Source of the DNA: JBMYYE01 sp049609065
GTDB taxonomy: Bacteria; Pseudomonadota; Alphaproteobacteria; Rhodobacterales; Rhodobacteraceae
Direction: 5' to 3'
Length of the DNA: 22,290 bases
Assembly: GCA_049609065.1 (NCBI GenBank)
Contig: JBMYYE010000030.1
Coordinates: 1-22,290, forward strand
Position 1 is the first letter of the stretch; the number at the start of each line of letters is the position of its first letter. Shown piece after piece: positions 13,835-21,383 of the stretch. A program made the position numbers and the translations under genes. The notes beneath the pieces are model-generated. The model saw only the letters and a list, made by a program, of their open reading frames with translations, did no database searches and was not told where the DNA came from.

Positions 13835-15553
13835 ATGGCGCGCATTCTCATCACTTCTGCAATTCCATATATCAATGGGGTTAAACATTTGGGCAATTTG
13901 GTGGGTTCACAGCTCCCTGCGGATTTGTTTGCGCGCTATCATCGGGCGCGTGGTGCTGAAGTGATGTTCATCTGTGCAACGGATGAGCATGGCACACCAG
14001 CCGAGCTTGCGGCTGCGAAAGCGGGCAAACCTGTGGATGCATTTTGCGCAGAAATGCATGAGGTGCAGGCAAAAATCGCGGACGGCTTTATGTTGTCCTT
14101 TGATCATTTTGGCCGCTCATCCAGCCCCCAAAACCATGTTTTGACCCAGCATTTCGCAGGCAAGCTTGCGGAAAATGGCTTGATCGAAGAAGTCAGCGAA
14201 AAACAGGTCTATTCCAATGTCGATGGCCGCTATTTGCCAGATCGCTACATCGAAGGCACATGCCCAAATTGCGGCTTCGAAGATGCGCGCGGCGACCAAT
14301 GCGACAACTGCACCAAACAATTGGACCCAACGGATTTGATCAATCCGCGTTCTGCAATTTCTGGATCTACGGATCTCGAAGTGCGCGAAACCAAACATCT
14401 CTATCTGCGCCAATCTGCGCTCAAAGATGATCTTGATGCGTGGATCGACACTAAGAAAGATTGGCCTGTTCTCACCACATCAATTGCCAAAAAGTGGCTG
14501 CATGACGGGGATGGTCTTCGGGATCGCGGAATCACGCGGGATCTTGATTGGGGGGTGCCCGTTAAAAAAGGCACCGAAGATTGGCCGGGCATGGAAGGCA
14601 AAGTGTTCTATGTCTGGTTTGACGCACCCATTGAATATATCGCGGCGACCAAAGAGCTTGCTGATAAAAATGGCGCGGGCGATGCGGCTTGGGAACGCTG
14701 GTGGCGCACGGATAAAGGCGCGGATGACGTGCGCTATATCCAAGTGATGGGCAAAGACAATGTGCCCTTCCACACCCTCTCATTCCCAGCCACGATCAAA
14801 GGGTCAGGCGAACCTTGGAAGCTTGTCGATTACATCAAATCATTCAACTACTTGAACTATGATGGCGGTCAATTTTCCACCTCGCGCGGGCGCGGTGTTT
14901 TCATGGATCAGGCGCTTGAAATCCTCCCTGCTGATTACTGGCGGTGGTGGTTGTTGAGCCACGCCCCTGAAAGTTCTGATAGCGAATTTACATGGGAGAA
15001 TTTCCAAACGTCTGTGAACAAAGATTTGGCGGATGTGTTGGGTAATTTTGTGTCCCGCATCACGAAATTCTGTCGTTCAAAATTTGGCGAAGTGGTGCCA
15101 GATGGCGGCACTTATGGCGCAGCCGAAGAGGCGCTTATCGCCAATATCAACACGCGTATTCGGGCCTATGAAACGCATCTGGAAAATATGGATGTGCGTA
15201 AATCGGCGGGTGAATTGCGCGCGATTTGGGTGCTCGGCAATGAATATCTTCAATCCGCTGAACCATGGGCAAAATTCAAAACCGATCCTGAGGCTGCGGC
15301 TGCGGTTGTGCGCTTGTCTTTGAACCTCATTCGCTTGTACGCGGTGCTATCTGCGCCGTTTATTCCTGCGGCGTCTGAAACGTTGATGACGGCCATGAAA
15401 GCCACGGACTGGGCATGGCCAGAAGACGCACAAGAGGCGCTTGCAATGCTGCCTGCAGGGCATGAATTTGAGGTGCCAGAGGTGCTCTTTGCAAAAATCA
15501 GCGATGAGGACCGCGAAACATGGCAGGCCCGTTTCGCAGGCACACGCGATTAA
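13835..15553 (+). CDS. metG: Methionyl-tRNA synthetase
   Basis: This 572-residue class I aminoacyl-tRNA synthetase charges tRNA-Met and initiator tRNA with methionine. The HIGH-type motif is HLGN at 18-21 (YINGVKHLGNLVGS). A zinc knuckle with four cysteines (Cys143, Cys146, Cys156, Cys159) sits in the connective domain. WFDAPIEYIAAT follows, and the KMSKS-equivalent loop is GGQFSTSRGRG at 344-354. The loop therefore has Gln and Thr where the canonical lysines stand, which from memory is shared by rhodobacterial MetRS. The anticodon-binding helical domain occupies the last 180 residues; there is no C-terminal EMAP-type tRNA-binding domain. It begins MARILITSAIPYING at ATG 13835 with a weak ribosome-binding site (TTAGG). 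It ends 6 bp from the convergent ArsC-family gene. Confidence 0.97.
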   Translation: MARILITSAIPYINGVKHLGNLVGSQLPADLFARYHRARGAEVMFICATDEHGTPAELAAAKAGKPVDAFCAEMHEVQAKIADGFMLSFDHFGRSSSPQNHVLTQHFAGKLAENGLIEEVSEKQVYSNVDGRYLPDRYIEGTCPNCGFEDARGDQCDNCTKQLDPTDLINPRSAISGSTDLEVRETKHLYLRQSALKDDLDAWIDTKKDWPVLTTSIAKKWLHDGDGLRDRGITRDLDWGVPVKKGTEDWPGMEGKVFYVWFDAPIEYIAATKELADKNGAGDAAWERWWRTDKGADDVRYIQVMGKDNVPFHTLSFPATIKGSGEPWKLVDYIKSFNYLNYDGGQFSTSRGRGVFMDQALEILPADYWRWWLLSHAPESSDSEFTWENFQTSVNKDLADVLGNFVSRITKFCRSKFGEVVPDGGTYGAAEEALIANINTRIRAYETHLENMDVRKSAGELRAIWVLGNEYLQSAEPWAKFKTDPEAAAAVVRLSLNLIRLYAVLSAPFIPAASETLMTAMKATDWAWPEDAQEALAMLPAGHEFEVPEVLFAKISDEDRETWQARFAGTRD

Positions 15554-15559
15554 TCAAAA

Positions 15560-15886
15560 TCAGGGCAAAAGGGCGGCTTGAACGTCCTTACCCCAGCCCA
15601 AATAAAGCCCCGTATTGGTGGCAATAACGGGGCGTTTCATCACGGTTGGATGGGCTTCCAATAGGGGGATGGGATCCATTGCACGGGTCGCATCATCCAT
15701 ATTTCGCCATGTGGTTGATCGGGTGTTAACCAATGGCGCGCCAAGTGTTGCGTAAAAACCCTCTATGTCTGATTTTGTGAGGGGTGTCTGACGAATATCA
15801 ATGAATTCAAAATTTTGCCCAGAATTTGTGAGCGCCTTGAACGCCTTTTTGCAACTATCGCAGGTTTTTATACCGTAAAGTTTCAT
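15560..15886 (-). CDS. ArsC/Spx-family thioredoxin-fold protein (YffB-like)
   Basis: A 108-residue protein starting MKLYGIKTCDSCKKA, with Cys9 and Cys12 forming a CxxC in the position of the ArsC/Spx active site. NTRSTTWRNMD (54-64) and VMKRPVI (82-88, Arg85) match the conserved body of the YffB branch. Family members are thiol-dependent reductases or regulators; despite the arsenate reductase label often given, no arsenic function is shown here and no ars genes are near. ATG 15886 is preferred over 15919 because AAGGA lies about 7 bases upstream and the protein then starts at the first beta strand. Convergent with metG. Confidence 0.85.
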   Translation of the reverse strand: MKLYGIKTCDSCKKAFKALTNSGQNFEFIDIRQTPLTKSDIEGFYATLGAPLVNTRSTTWRNMDDATRAMDPIPLLEAHPTVMKRPVIATNTGLYLGWGKDVQAALLP

Positions 15887-16009
15887 GTCATATTCCTTTT
15901 GCAAACTGCTCATAATCATTCACTGTGAGCTTTTCCTTGCATTTTTGCACGAAAGCCCCCATTTAGACAGTGTGACGACAGTTTTTTGACGACCGCCTTC
16001 TTCTTTGAG

Positions 16010-16037
16010 GCAGCCGGACGATTCTAGACTAGGCTGC
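16010..16037 (+). promoter_or_regulatory. GANTC site and dyad upstream of the cold-shock gene
   Basis: GATTC at 16020-16024, a CcrM methylation site, directly abuts TAGACT (16025-16030), a possible -10 box. Both lie inside arms GCAGCC (16010-16015) and GGCTGC (16032-16037). No good -35 hexamer is seen at normal spacing. If TAGACT is the -10, the leader before the cspA start is about 55 bases. Confidence 0.3.
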
Positions 16038-16090
16038 ACTACCCCGTGGGCAATACTGCGTTACGGGTTCAATTAGAAGGAAATAACGGA

Positions 16091-16297
16091 ATGGCTACTG
16101 GCACCGTAAAATGGTTTAACACTACTAAAGGCTTCGGCTTTATCGCACCTGATGATGGCGGCAAAGACGTGTTTGTACACATCTCAGCTGTTGAGCGTGC
16201 AGGCATGACTGGCCTCGCTGACAACCAAAAAGTATCATACGAATTGCAAGAAGGCCGCGACGGCCGCGCATCTGCTGCTGAGCTAGAAGCGCTTTAA
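16091..16297 (+). CDS. CspA-family cold-shock protein
   Basis: A 68-residue single cold-shock domain that binds single-stranded RNA/DNA in the cytoplasm and melts RNA structure. RNP1 is KGFGFI (13-18), RNP2 is VFVHI (27-31), and the N-terminus MATGTVKWFN is standard. The frame is open back to 16046, but ATG 16091 gives the family's N-terminus and has AGAAGGAAA about 9 bases upstream. The gene is monocistronic: it has its own leader of up to about 200 bp and a strong terminator 20 bp after the stop. Several paralogues usually exist per genome, so no numbered symbol is given. Confidence 0.96.
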   Translation: MATGTVKWFNTTKGFGFIAPDDGGKDVFVHISAVERAGMTGLADNQKVSYELQEGRDGRASAAELEAL

Positions 16298-16316
16298 GAT
16301 CTGCAAATCTTATACG

Positions 16317-16345
16317 AAAAAGGCGTCCCTCGGGGCGCCTTTTTT
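16317..16345 (+). terminator. Intrinsic terminator of the cold-shock gene
   Basis: A GC-rich stem (AGGCGTCC against GGGCGCCT, with one G-T pair) closes a CTCG-type tetraloop and is followed by six T (16340-16345). Five A precede the stem, extending pairing with the T-run. Confidence 0.9.
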
Positions 16346-16365
16346 GTTTGGGTGTTTTACTTTCA

Positions 16366-16436
16366 GTCGGCGTAGCCGACCGCGCCTGAGCTTCCCGTTT
16401 TGTCGAAGACAAACCTGCGGTTTGATAGGAAGGCGC
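16366..16436. repeat. Cluster of short perfect palindromes, REP-like or structured RNA
   Basis: Three perfect 6-3-6 palindromes occur within about 60 bases: GTCGGC-GTA-GCCGAC (16366-16380), TTTGTC-GAA-GACAAA (16399-16413) and CAAACC-TGC-GGTTTG (16410-16424). The last two share CAAA, so they cannot both form in full. An outer pairing GCGCC (16382-16386) with GGCGC (16432-16436), helped by TTCC (16392-16395) with GGAA (16428-16431), encloses both. The cluster lies between the cspA terminator and the next gene. Confidence 0.45.
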
Positions 16437-16506
16437 TTTGCACCTCCCCAAGGTCAAGCACCATCTCATACGATATAGACAAAACATAAGCGGTTCGATT
16501 ACATGG

Positions 16507-16521
16507 CCTCATAATATGAGG
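16507..16521 (+). promoter_or_regulatory. Hairpin covering the Shine-Dalgarno of the hypothetical membrane gene
   Basis: CCTCAT-AAT-ATGAGG is a perfect 6-3-6 palindrome whose 3' arm contains most of the GAGGAG ribosome-binding site (16518-16523), 5 bases before ATG 16529. If it folds in the mRNA it would mask the ribosome-binding site. Confidence 0.4.
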
Positions 16522-16528
16522 AGTTTCC

Positions 16529-17242
16529 ATGGACGTCTTTTCCGAAATGTTCAAAGCCTTTCAGGCGCGCGTAACAAACCATGTGTTTGGGTCCATTGTC
16601 TTTGTCTTTCTCGCCCTGAACTGGCAGCCTGTTTACTATGTGCTCTTCGCGGATGTTTCCATGTTGGAGAGGTTCACATATTTTAATGAAGAGACGACAG
16701 CCCTAACGCGGGTACTATTTCCAATTACATTTGGGATACTGATTGGATTGGCGGCACCTCGGATTAAGCTGTTTTTCGATAAAATCGTGAACGCCCCAAT
16801 TCAAGAAGGGAAAGTTCTACGAGAGAACAACGCGCATGATCTTGAAGTATTAAAAATTACAAATGAAGAAGATCGCAAAAGCAAACAAGCGGATGCAGCT
16901 TTTCAACTCGCAGAGAAAAAACAAAAAATCTCCGATGTGATTACTGATGAAGTTATAAAGAAAGAGGCGCTTGGTGCAATTGACGTTAAATCTGTTGATT
17001 CCGTGCAGGAAGCCCTCGAGCTTTTATCACCGCAGGCCCTTAAGTATTTTATTAGGTTGAAAAATGATGCAGTGAGTCGTTTCGATATTTATGACTTAGA
17101 TGAGGCTGTGCGAAGCTATTTAATGGAGTTTAAGGCGCTCGGCCTGTTTGCATCCTCTGATGAGCGTGGCATCATGATTATTACTGAGTTTGGGATCAGA
17201 GCAAGGAACAAAGTAACGGAAGATATGTTGGATAATGCCTAA
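16529..17242 (+). CDS. Unrecognised two-helix membrane protein with coiled coil
   Basis: I do not recognise this 237-residue protein. It has two membrane helices (about 18-40 and 61-79) joined by a short acidic loop. A charged helical stretch at about 95-150 (EEDRKSKQADAAFQLAEKKQ) is likely to be a coiled coil. A C-terminal domain at about 155-235 includes LSPQALKYFIRLKND and FKALGLFASSDERGIMIITEFG, which reads like a winged-helix module. Both termini would be cytoplasmic. Two N-terminal helices plus a C-terminal helix/wing domain recall SieB-type superinfection exclusion proteins, but that is a resemblance of architecture only. The gene is more A/T-rich than its neighbours, sits alone between conserved cspA and rimO and follows a palindrome cluster, all consistent with an acquired gene. 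GAGGAG 5 bases upstream supports the start. The 3' end overlaps rimO by 4 bp. Confidence 0.7.
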   Translation: MDVFSEMFKAFQARVTNHVFGSIVFVFLALNWQPVYYVLFADVSMLERFTYFNEETTALTRVLFPITFGILIGLAAPRIKLFFDKIVNAPIQEGKVLRENNAHDLEVLKITNEEDRKSKQADAAFQLAEKKQKISDVITDEVIKKEALGAIDVKSVDSVQEALELLSPQALKYFIRLKNDAVSRFDIYDLDEAVRSYLMEFKALGLFASSDERGIMIITEFGIRARNKVTEDMLDNA

Positions 17243-18621
17243 ACCACCTGACCCCATAAATCATATTCGCTGCTTTCATCGACCTTAACGGTGACGATGT
17301 CGCCGACTGTCAATTCCTCAAACCCTTCGTCGATGAATAGATTCCCGTCGATCTCTGGCGCGTCCGCTTTGGTGCGGCAGGTGGCGCCGTCTTCGTCTAT
17401 TTCATCGATAATCACATCTAGGGTTTGGCCGACTTTTGTTGCCAATTTGGCCTCTGAAATGGCTTGGGATTTTTCCATGAACCGTTCCCAACGGTCCTGT
17501 TTCACTTCGGCGGGGACGTGATCTGGCAACGCATTTGAGCGTGCGCCATCTACGTTTTCATATTGAAAACACCCGACGCGGTCGAGCTGTGCCTCATCCA
17601 ACCAGTCCAAAAGCGTTTGGAATTCCTCTTCGGTTTCGCCTGGATAGCCCACAATAAACGTCGATCGCAGTGTGATATCAGGACAAGTCGCGCGCCATGC
17701 CGCGATTTCATCCAGCGTCTTTGCCCCCGCCGCAGGGCGCGCCATGCGTTTGAGCGTATCAGGATGGGCGTGTTGGAACGGAATATCCAAGTATGGCAAA
17801 ATGCCACCATCCGCCATCAGCGGGATCAAATCGCGCACATGCGGGTAGGGGTAAACGTAGTGCATCCGCACCCACGCATCCATTTGCCCCAATTCGCGCG
17901 CCAGATCGGTGATGTGGCTGCGCACTTCGCGGTCCTTCCACGGATGGGTGCTATATTTGCGATCAAGCCCATAGGCGGAGGTATCTTGGGAAATCACCAA
18001 GAGTTCCTTCACGCCATTTTCAACGAGCTTTTCTGCCTCACGCAACACTGCATGCACAGGGCGCGATTGCAATTTGCCGCGCATATCGGGAATGATGCAA
18101 AATTTGCAAGCGTGATTGCAGCCTTCGGAAATTTTAAGGTAACTGAAATGACGCGGCGTGAGCGACACACCAGAGGCAGGCAATAAATCCACAAACGGAT
18201 CAGGATCAGGCGGCACGGCGGCATGCACAGCGTCCAAAACCTGTTCATATTGATGGGGGCCTGTGACGGCCAAAACCGATGGGTGGGTGCCGCGAATGTA
18301 ATCTTCTTCTGCGCCCAAACAGCCCGTGACAATCACGCGGCCATTTTCGGCCAATGCTTCGCCGATGGCTTCTAGGCTCTCGGCCTTCGCGCTATCCAAG
18401 AACCCGCAGGTGTTGACGATCACCGCATTTGCGCCCGCGTAATCGGCGGACATGGCATATCCTTCGGCCCGAAGGCGCGTCAGGATGCGCTCACTGTCAA
18501 CCAACGCCTTGGGGCAGCCAAGGCTCACCATACCAATCGTTGGCTGGCTGGTGCGGCGGGTGTCAGAAAACTGCGCTTTTGGCGCTAAATCAGGGCGGAG
18601 TTCGGGCGGATTTTGGGTCAT
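17239..18621 (-). CDS. rimO: Ribosomal protein S12 methylthiotransferase RimO
   Basis: This 460-residue radical SAM enzyme methylthiolates the beta-carbon of a conserved aspartate in ribosomal protein S12. The N-terminal UPF0004 domain holds the second iron-sulfur cluster cysteines (Cys36 in SLGCPK, Cys72 in NTCGF, Cys101 in TGCLG). The radical SAM CxxxCxxC is GCNHACKFCIIP (Cys168, Cys172, Cys175), and the last about 70 residues form a TRAM domain. SLGCPK and the overall length distinguish it from MiaB. The start at 18621 (MTQNPPELRP) is preferred over the open frame back to 18669, since GGGGG precedes it and relatives begin in this way. Divergent from asmA; its stop overlaps the hypothetical membrane gene. 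Confidence 0.95.
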   Translation of the reverse strand: MTQNPPELRPDLAPKAQFSDTRRTSQPTIGMVSLGCPKALVDSERILTRLRAEGYAMSADYAGANAVIVNTCGFLDSAKAESLEAIGEALAENGRVIVTGCLGAEEDYIRGTHPSVLAVTGPHQYEQVLDAVHAAVPPDPDPFVDLLPASGVSLTPRHFSYLKISEGCNHACKFCIIPDMRGKLQSRPVHAVLREAEKLVENGVKELLVISQDTSAYGLDRKYSTHPWKDREVRSHITDLARELGQMDAWVRMHYVYPYPHVRDLIPLMADGGILPYLDIPFQHAHPDTLKRMARPAAGAKTLDEIAAWRATCPDITLRSTFIVGYPGETEEEFQTLLDWLDEAQLDRVGCFQYENVDGARSNALPDHVPAEVKQDRWERFMEKSQAISEAKLATKVGQTLDVIIDEIDEDGATCRTKADAPEIDGNLFIDEGFEELTVGDIVTVKVDESSEYDLWGQVV

Positions 18622-18672
18622 GCCCCCGCATATAGCGAAGAGCCGCTTGATAAGAAAGCCCGAATGCATGCC

Positions 18673-18701
18673 TTGTTACTGCGCAAGAGGCACACTAGGT
18701 T
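18673..18701 (+). promoter_or_regulatory. Possible sigma-70 promoter for the AsmA gene
   Basis: TTGTTA (18673-18678) and TAGGTT (18696-18701) have 17-bp spacing and lie 26-54 bp before the start. The hexamers match consensus only moderately. Confidence 0.3.
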
Positions 18702-18726
18702 ATAGATATTGAACAAGAGGTGCATT

Positions 18727-20670
18727 ATGCGGTGGATTTTTAGAATTATTGGCGCGGTTTTTGTCCTGCTGATTATACTGGTCGGGATCATTTTTATGAT
18801 GCCAAAGGATCGGTTCGTTACCTATTTTGAAGAACAGTTCGAAACACAAACGGGCCGTGCAATTGATATTGAGGGCCCGATATCTACGACGATTTTCCCA
18901 ACGCTCGGCGTGAAAACGGGGGCCATCAAAATTGCCAATGCGGATTGGAGTAAATCTGGCCCGATGCTAGAGGCCCATTCACTGGCCATTGGCGTTGATT
19001 TTCGGTCTTTGATGCAAAATTCCCTCGATATTAAATCCATTGAATTTGTTGCGCCGTCTATTCGCCTTGAGACATCGAAAAAAGGTGTGGCGAACTGGGA
19101 TATTGCGCCTGTATCCGCGGGCTCTTCTGGGGCGTCAGATCCAGCGCTGTCCATTAAAAACGCGTCAATTTCAAATGGGACAATCACCTACCGTGACGGT
19201 GTGTCTGGGGCCAAATATGATGTGCAGCATCTGGATGCCACGTTGAAAATGCCGTCCTTAAATGGCGCGGCGGATCTCGATTTGTCTGCGGAAATCGGTG
19301 GGGTGCGTGTCGCGTCGCAAACGCAAATTATGGATGTATCGACGTTTCTCACAGGGGCATTATCCCCAATAAAAGGTACAGCAAAAACCGCAGGAAATTC
19401 CATTTCTCTGAATGGGAAATTGGGCTATGCTCCGGTGCAATCACAAGGACAAATTTCGGCGCAAATCACTGATTTAAAATCTTTAATGAAGATGGTCGGC
19501 GGCGGTGCCCCTTCGGTGCCCTATGGGTTTGGCGCGAAAAAAATTGCCCTTGATGGGGCCTTTTCGCTGACACCGAAAAATAGCCTGCATTTGCGCAAAT
19601 CGACGATTGTTCTTGATAACAATACGCTGGCTGCGAACTTGGATCTCTATCTCGAAAAACGCCCGCGTGTGGTGATGCAAGTGACGGCCGGCGCGCTTGA
19701 TTTTTCTGGCTTGATGGAGGGCGGTTCGGGCTCTGGCACAGGCTGGTCAACGTCTAAAATTGATTATAGCGCCTTGTCATCTGTGAACGCTTCTGTTGGG
19801 GTGAGCGCCCAAAGCCTCAACCTTGGTGACATTAAACTTGGTGCGACAAAGGCGAAGCTCGTTTTGGACCGCTCGCGGTTGTCTGCAACGCTCCTCGAGG
19901 CGGCCGGTTTTGGCGGACAAATTACGGGTGAATTGGTTGCCAATGGCCGCAAAGGTCTCTCGGTTTCCAGCAATCTCACAGCCAAATCCGTTGATGTGCA
20001 GGCGCTTTTAAAAGCAACGGCCGGCGTTGAAAAATTACGCGGCACGGGAAATATGCGTTTTAAAATGCTGTCTTCAGGCGACACGATGCAGATGATTATG
20101 TCACGGATGAATGGCTCTGGGTCAATCGCGATGAACAAAGGCGCGATTGAAGGTGTGGATATGATTTCTATGCTGAAGAAGCTTGATAAATCCTTCCAAA
20201 GCGGGAGCGAAGAAACAGATTTTGATGCTTTAACCGCAAGCTTTACGATTAAAAACGGCGTTCTTTTCAATGAGGATCTGCTCTTTAAGGGGGCAGGGAT
20301 TTCTTCGACAGGGAAAGGTCAGGTTGGCATTGGCGCGCAAACGATAAACTATCGTCTCTTGCCCAAAGCATTGGTGCGCGCTGGCGGCACAGAGGGGTTC
20401 GAAGTGCCCGTTTTGGTGACTGGACCGTGGGCCAATGTGTCCTTCCGTCCAGATCTTGAATGGTTGGCCAAGCAAAAGTTTGATGCCGAAGCCAAAGCGC
20501 TTGAGGCGCAAGCGAAAGCAAAGGCAAAAGAGGCAGAAAAGAAAGCCAAAGCCAAAATTGCAAAGAAGCTTGGCCTTGATCAAGAGGCCAGCGAAGGCGA
20601 TGCCAAAGACGCCTTGAAAAAGAAGCTCGAAGAAGAAGCCAAAAAAGGTTTGTTAAAGCTTTTTGAATAA
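18727..20670 (+). CDS. AsmA-family envelope protein
   Basis: A 647-residue protein anchored by one N-terminal helix (about 5-25, FRIIGAVFVLLIILVGIIFMM). A large beta-rich periplasmic region follows, with the AsmA signature TGRAIDIEGPIS and a C-terminal AsmA_2-type segment (MNGSGSIAMNKGAIEGVDMISMLKKL, FTIKNGVLFNEDLLFKGAGIS). AsmA-like proteins relate to chorein-type lipid-transfer proteins and influence outer-membrane lipid homeostasis. The last about 65 residues are an Ala/Lys/Glu-rich helix, probably a coiled coil (EAKALEAQAKAKAKEAEKK). ATG 18727 is chosen over TTG 18709 because AAGAGG lies 8 bases upstream and the membrane helix follows at once. Divergent from rimO; a bidirectional terminator follows. 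Confidence 0.88.
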   Translation: MRWIFRIIGAVFVLLIILVGIIFMMPKDRFVTYFEEQFETQTGRAIDIEGPISTTIFPTLGVKTGAIKIANADWSKSGPMLEAHSLAIGVDFRSLMQNSLDIKSIEFVAPSIRLETSKKGVANWDIAPVSAGSSGASDPALSIKNASISNGTITYRDGVSGAKYDVQHLDATLKMPSLNGAADLDLSAEIGGVRVASQTQIMDVSTFLTGALSPIKGTAKTAGNSISLNGKLGYAPVQSQGQISAQITDLKSLMKMVGGGAPSVPYGFGAKKIALDGAFSLTPKNSLHLRKSTIVLDNNTLAANLDLYLEKRPRVVMQVTAGALDFSGLMEGGSGSGTGWSTSKIDYSALSSVNASVGVSAQSLNLGDIKLGATKAKLVLDRSRLSATLLEAAGFGGQITGELVANGRKGLSVSSNLTAKSVDVQALLKATAGVEKLRGTGNMRFKMLSSGDTMQMIMSRMNGSGSIAMNKGAIEGVDMISMLKKLDKSFQSGSEETDFDALTASFTIKNGVLFNEDLLFKGAGISSTGKGQVGIGAQTINYRLLPKALVRAGGTEGFEVPVLVTGPWANVSFRPDLEWLAKQKFDAEAKALEAQAKAKAKEAEKKAKAKIAKKLGLDQEASEGDAKDALKKKLEEEAKKGLLKLFE

Positions 20671-20687
20671 AGGGTTCCACAAGACGT

Positions 20688-20718
20688 AAAAAAACCCGCT
20701 CAATCGGCGGGTTTTTTT
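20688..20718. terminator. Bidirectional intrinsic terminator between asmA and gcrA
   Basis: Seven A plus CCCGC (20688-20699) pair perfectly with GCGGG plus seven T (20707-20718) around a 7-base loop. The A/T tracts give a U-run on both strands, so it serves the AsmA gene (18 bases after its stop) and gcrA (18 bases after its stop on the other strand). Confidence 0.93.
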
Positions 20719-20735
20719 GTATATGACGTTTAAAT

Positions 20736-21314
20736 TTAGCGGCGTTTGCTGCGTGTTGACATGGGCTGGAACGCCACGCCGACATGGGCTTCGCAGTAGG
20801 GTTTGCCTTGCTGCACGCTCAGGCCGCAGAACCAAAACTCATCCGTTGCAGGGTCCCCAATGGGCCATTTGCAGGTGCGTTCGGTCAGTTCCATCAAGGA
20901 AATTTTCTTTGCGCCTTTTTCGACTTCGTGCACTTTTTCCAAAGCTTCAGCAGAAATTTCATTGGCCGATGGTTGCGGCGGCAATGGTTGACCTGCTGGC
21001 ACGATGGCTTTGCGCATTGGCGGGCGGACAACTTCGGTTGATGGCTTCGGGCTCGCAGATTCCGTTTTGGGGGTGGCTGCGGGCTTGGCCGATTTGGTTG
21101 CGGGTTTTGCGGGTGCGCGCTTTGCTTTGGCCGCGGGTTTATCCTTGGCTGCGGATTTGGCGCCTGTCGCACGGTTGGAAAGGCCCAAGCGATGCACTTT
21201 GCCGATGACGGCATTGCGGGTTACGCCGCCCAGTTCTTTGGCGATTTGGCTGGCAGATTGGCCTTCGCCCCACATTTTTTTGAGAACTTCAACGCGTTCA
21301 TCGGTCCAGGACAT
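20736..21314 (-). CDS. gcrA: Cell-cycle regulator GcrA
   Basis: This 192-residue protein has the GcrA layout. The N-terminal helix-turn-helix is at 1-46 (MSWTDERVEVLKKMW, ASQIAKELGG, TRNAVIGKVHRLGLSNR). A low-complexity Ala/Lys/Pro linker follows (about 50-115), then a C-terminal sigma-70-contacting domain (about 135-185) with RTCKWPIGDP, FWFCG and KPYCEAH. Cys148, Cys163, Cys174 and His177 are spaced like a small metal site. GcrA binds RNA polymerase sigma-70 and activates promoters carrying CcrM-methylated GANTC, linking transcription to replication. No GANTC was seen in the 126 bp upstream of this gene, but one lies inside it (21058-21062). argF lies upstream on the same strand, as commonly in Rhodobacterales. 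Confidence 0.96.
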   Translation of the reverse strand: MSWTDERVEVLKKMWGEGQSASQIAKELGGVTRNAVIGKVHRLGLSNRATGAKSAAKDKPAAKAKRAPAKPATKSAKPAATPKTESASPKPSTEVVRPPMRKAIVPAGQPLPPQPSANEISAEALEKVHEVEKGAKKISLMELTERTCKWPIGDPATDEFWFCGLSVQQGKPYCEAHVGVAFQPMSTRSKRR

Positions 21315-21383
21315 CAGATTTCCTTCATACGCTTCGTGGCCGCAACAGGACTGTGGCGGCGGATCAGGTCTATAATGTAATGC

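Noticed and set aside
15560..15886. ArsC-family gene as part of an arsenic resistance operon.
   Set aside because: No arsR, arsB/acr3 or arsH neighbours; the sequence fits the YffB branch, which is not tied to arsenate reduction.
17563..18186. 207-aa plus-strand open frame inside rimO.
   Set aside because: It lies entirely antisense to well-conserved radical SAM sequence, has a biased His/Arg/Cys composition and no ribosome-binding site.
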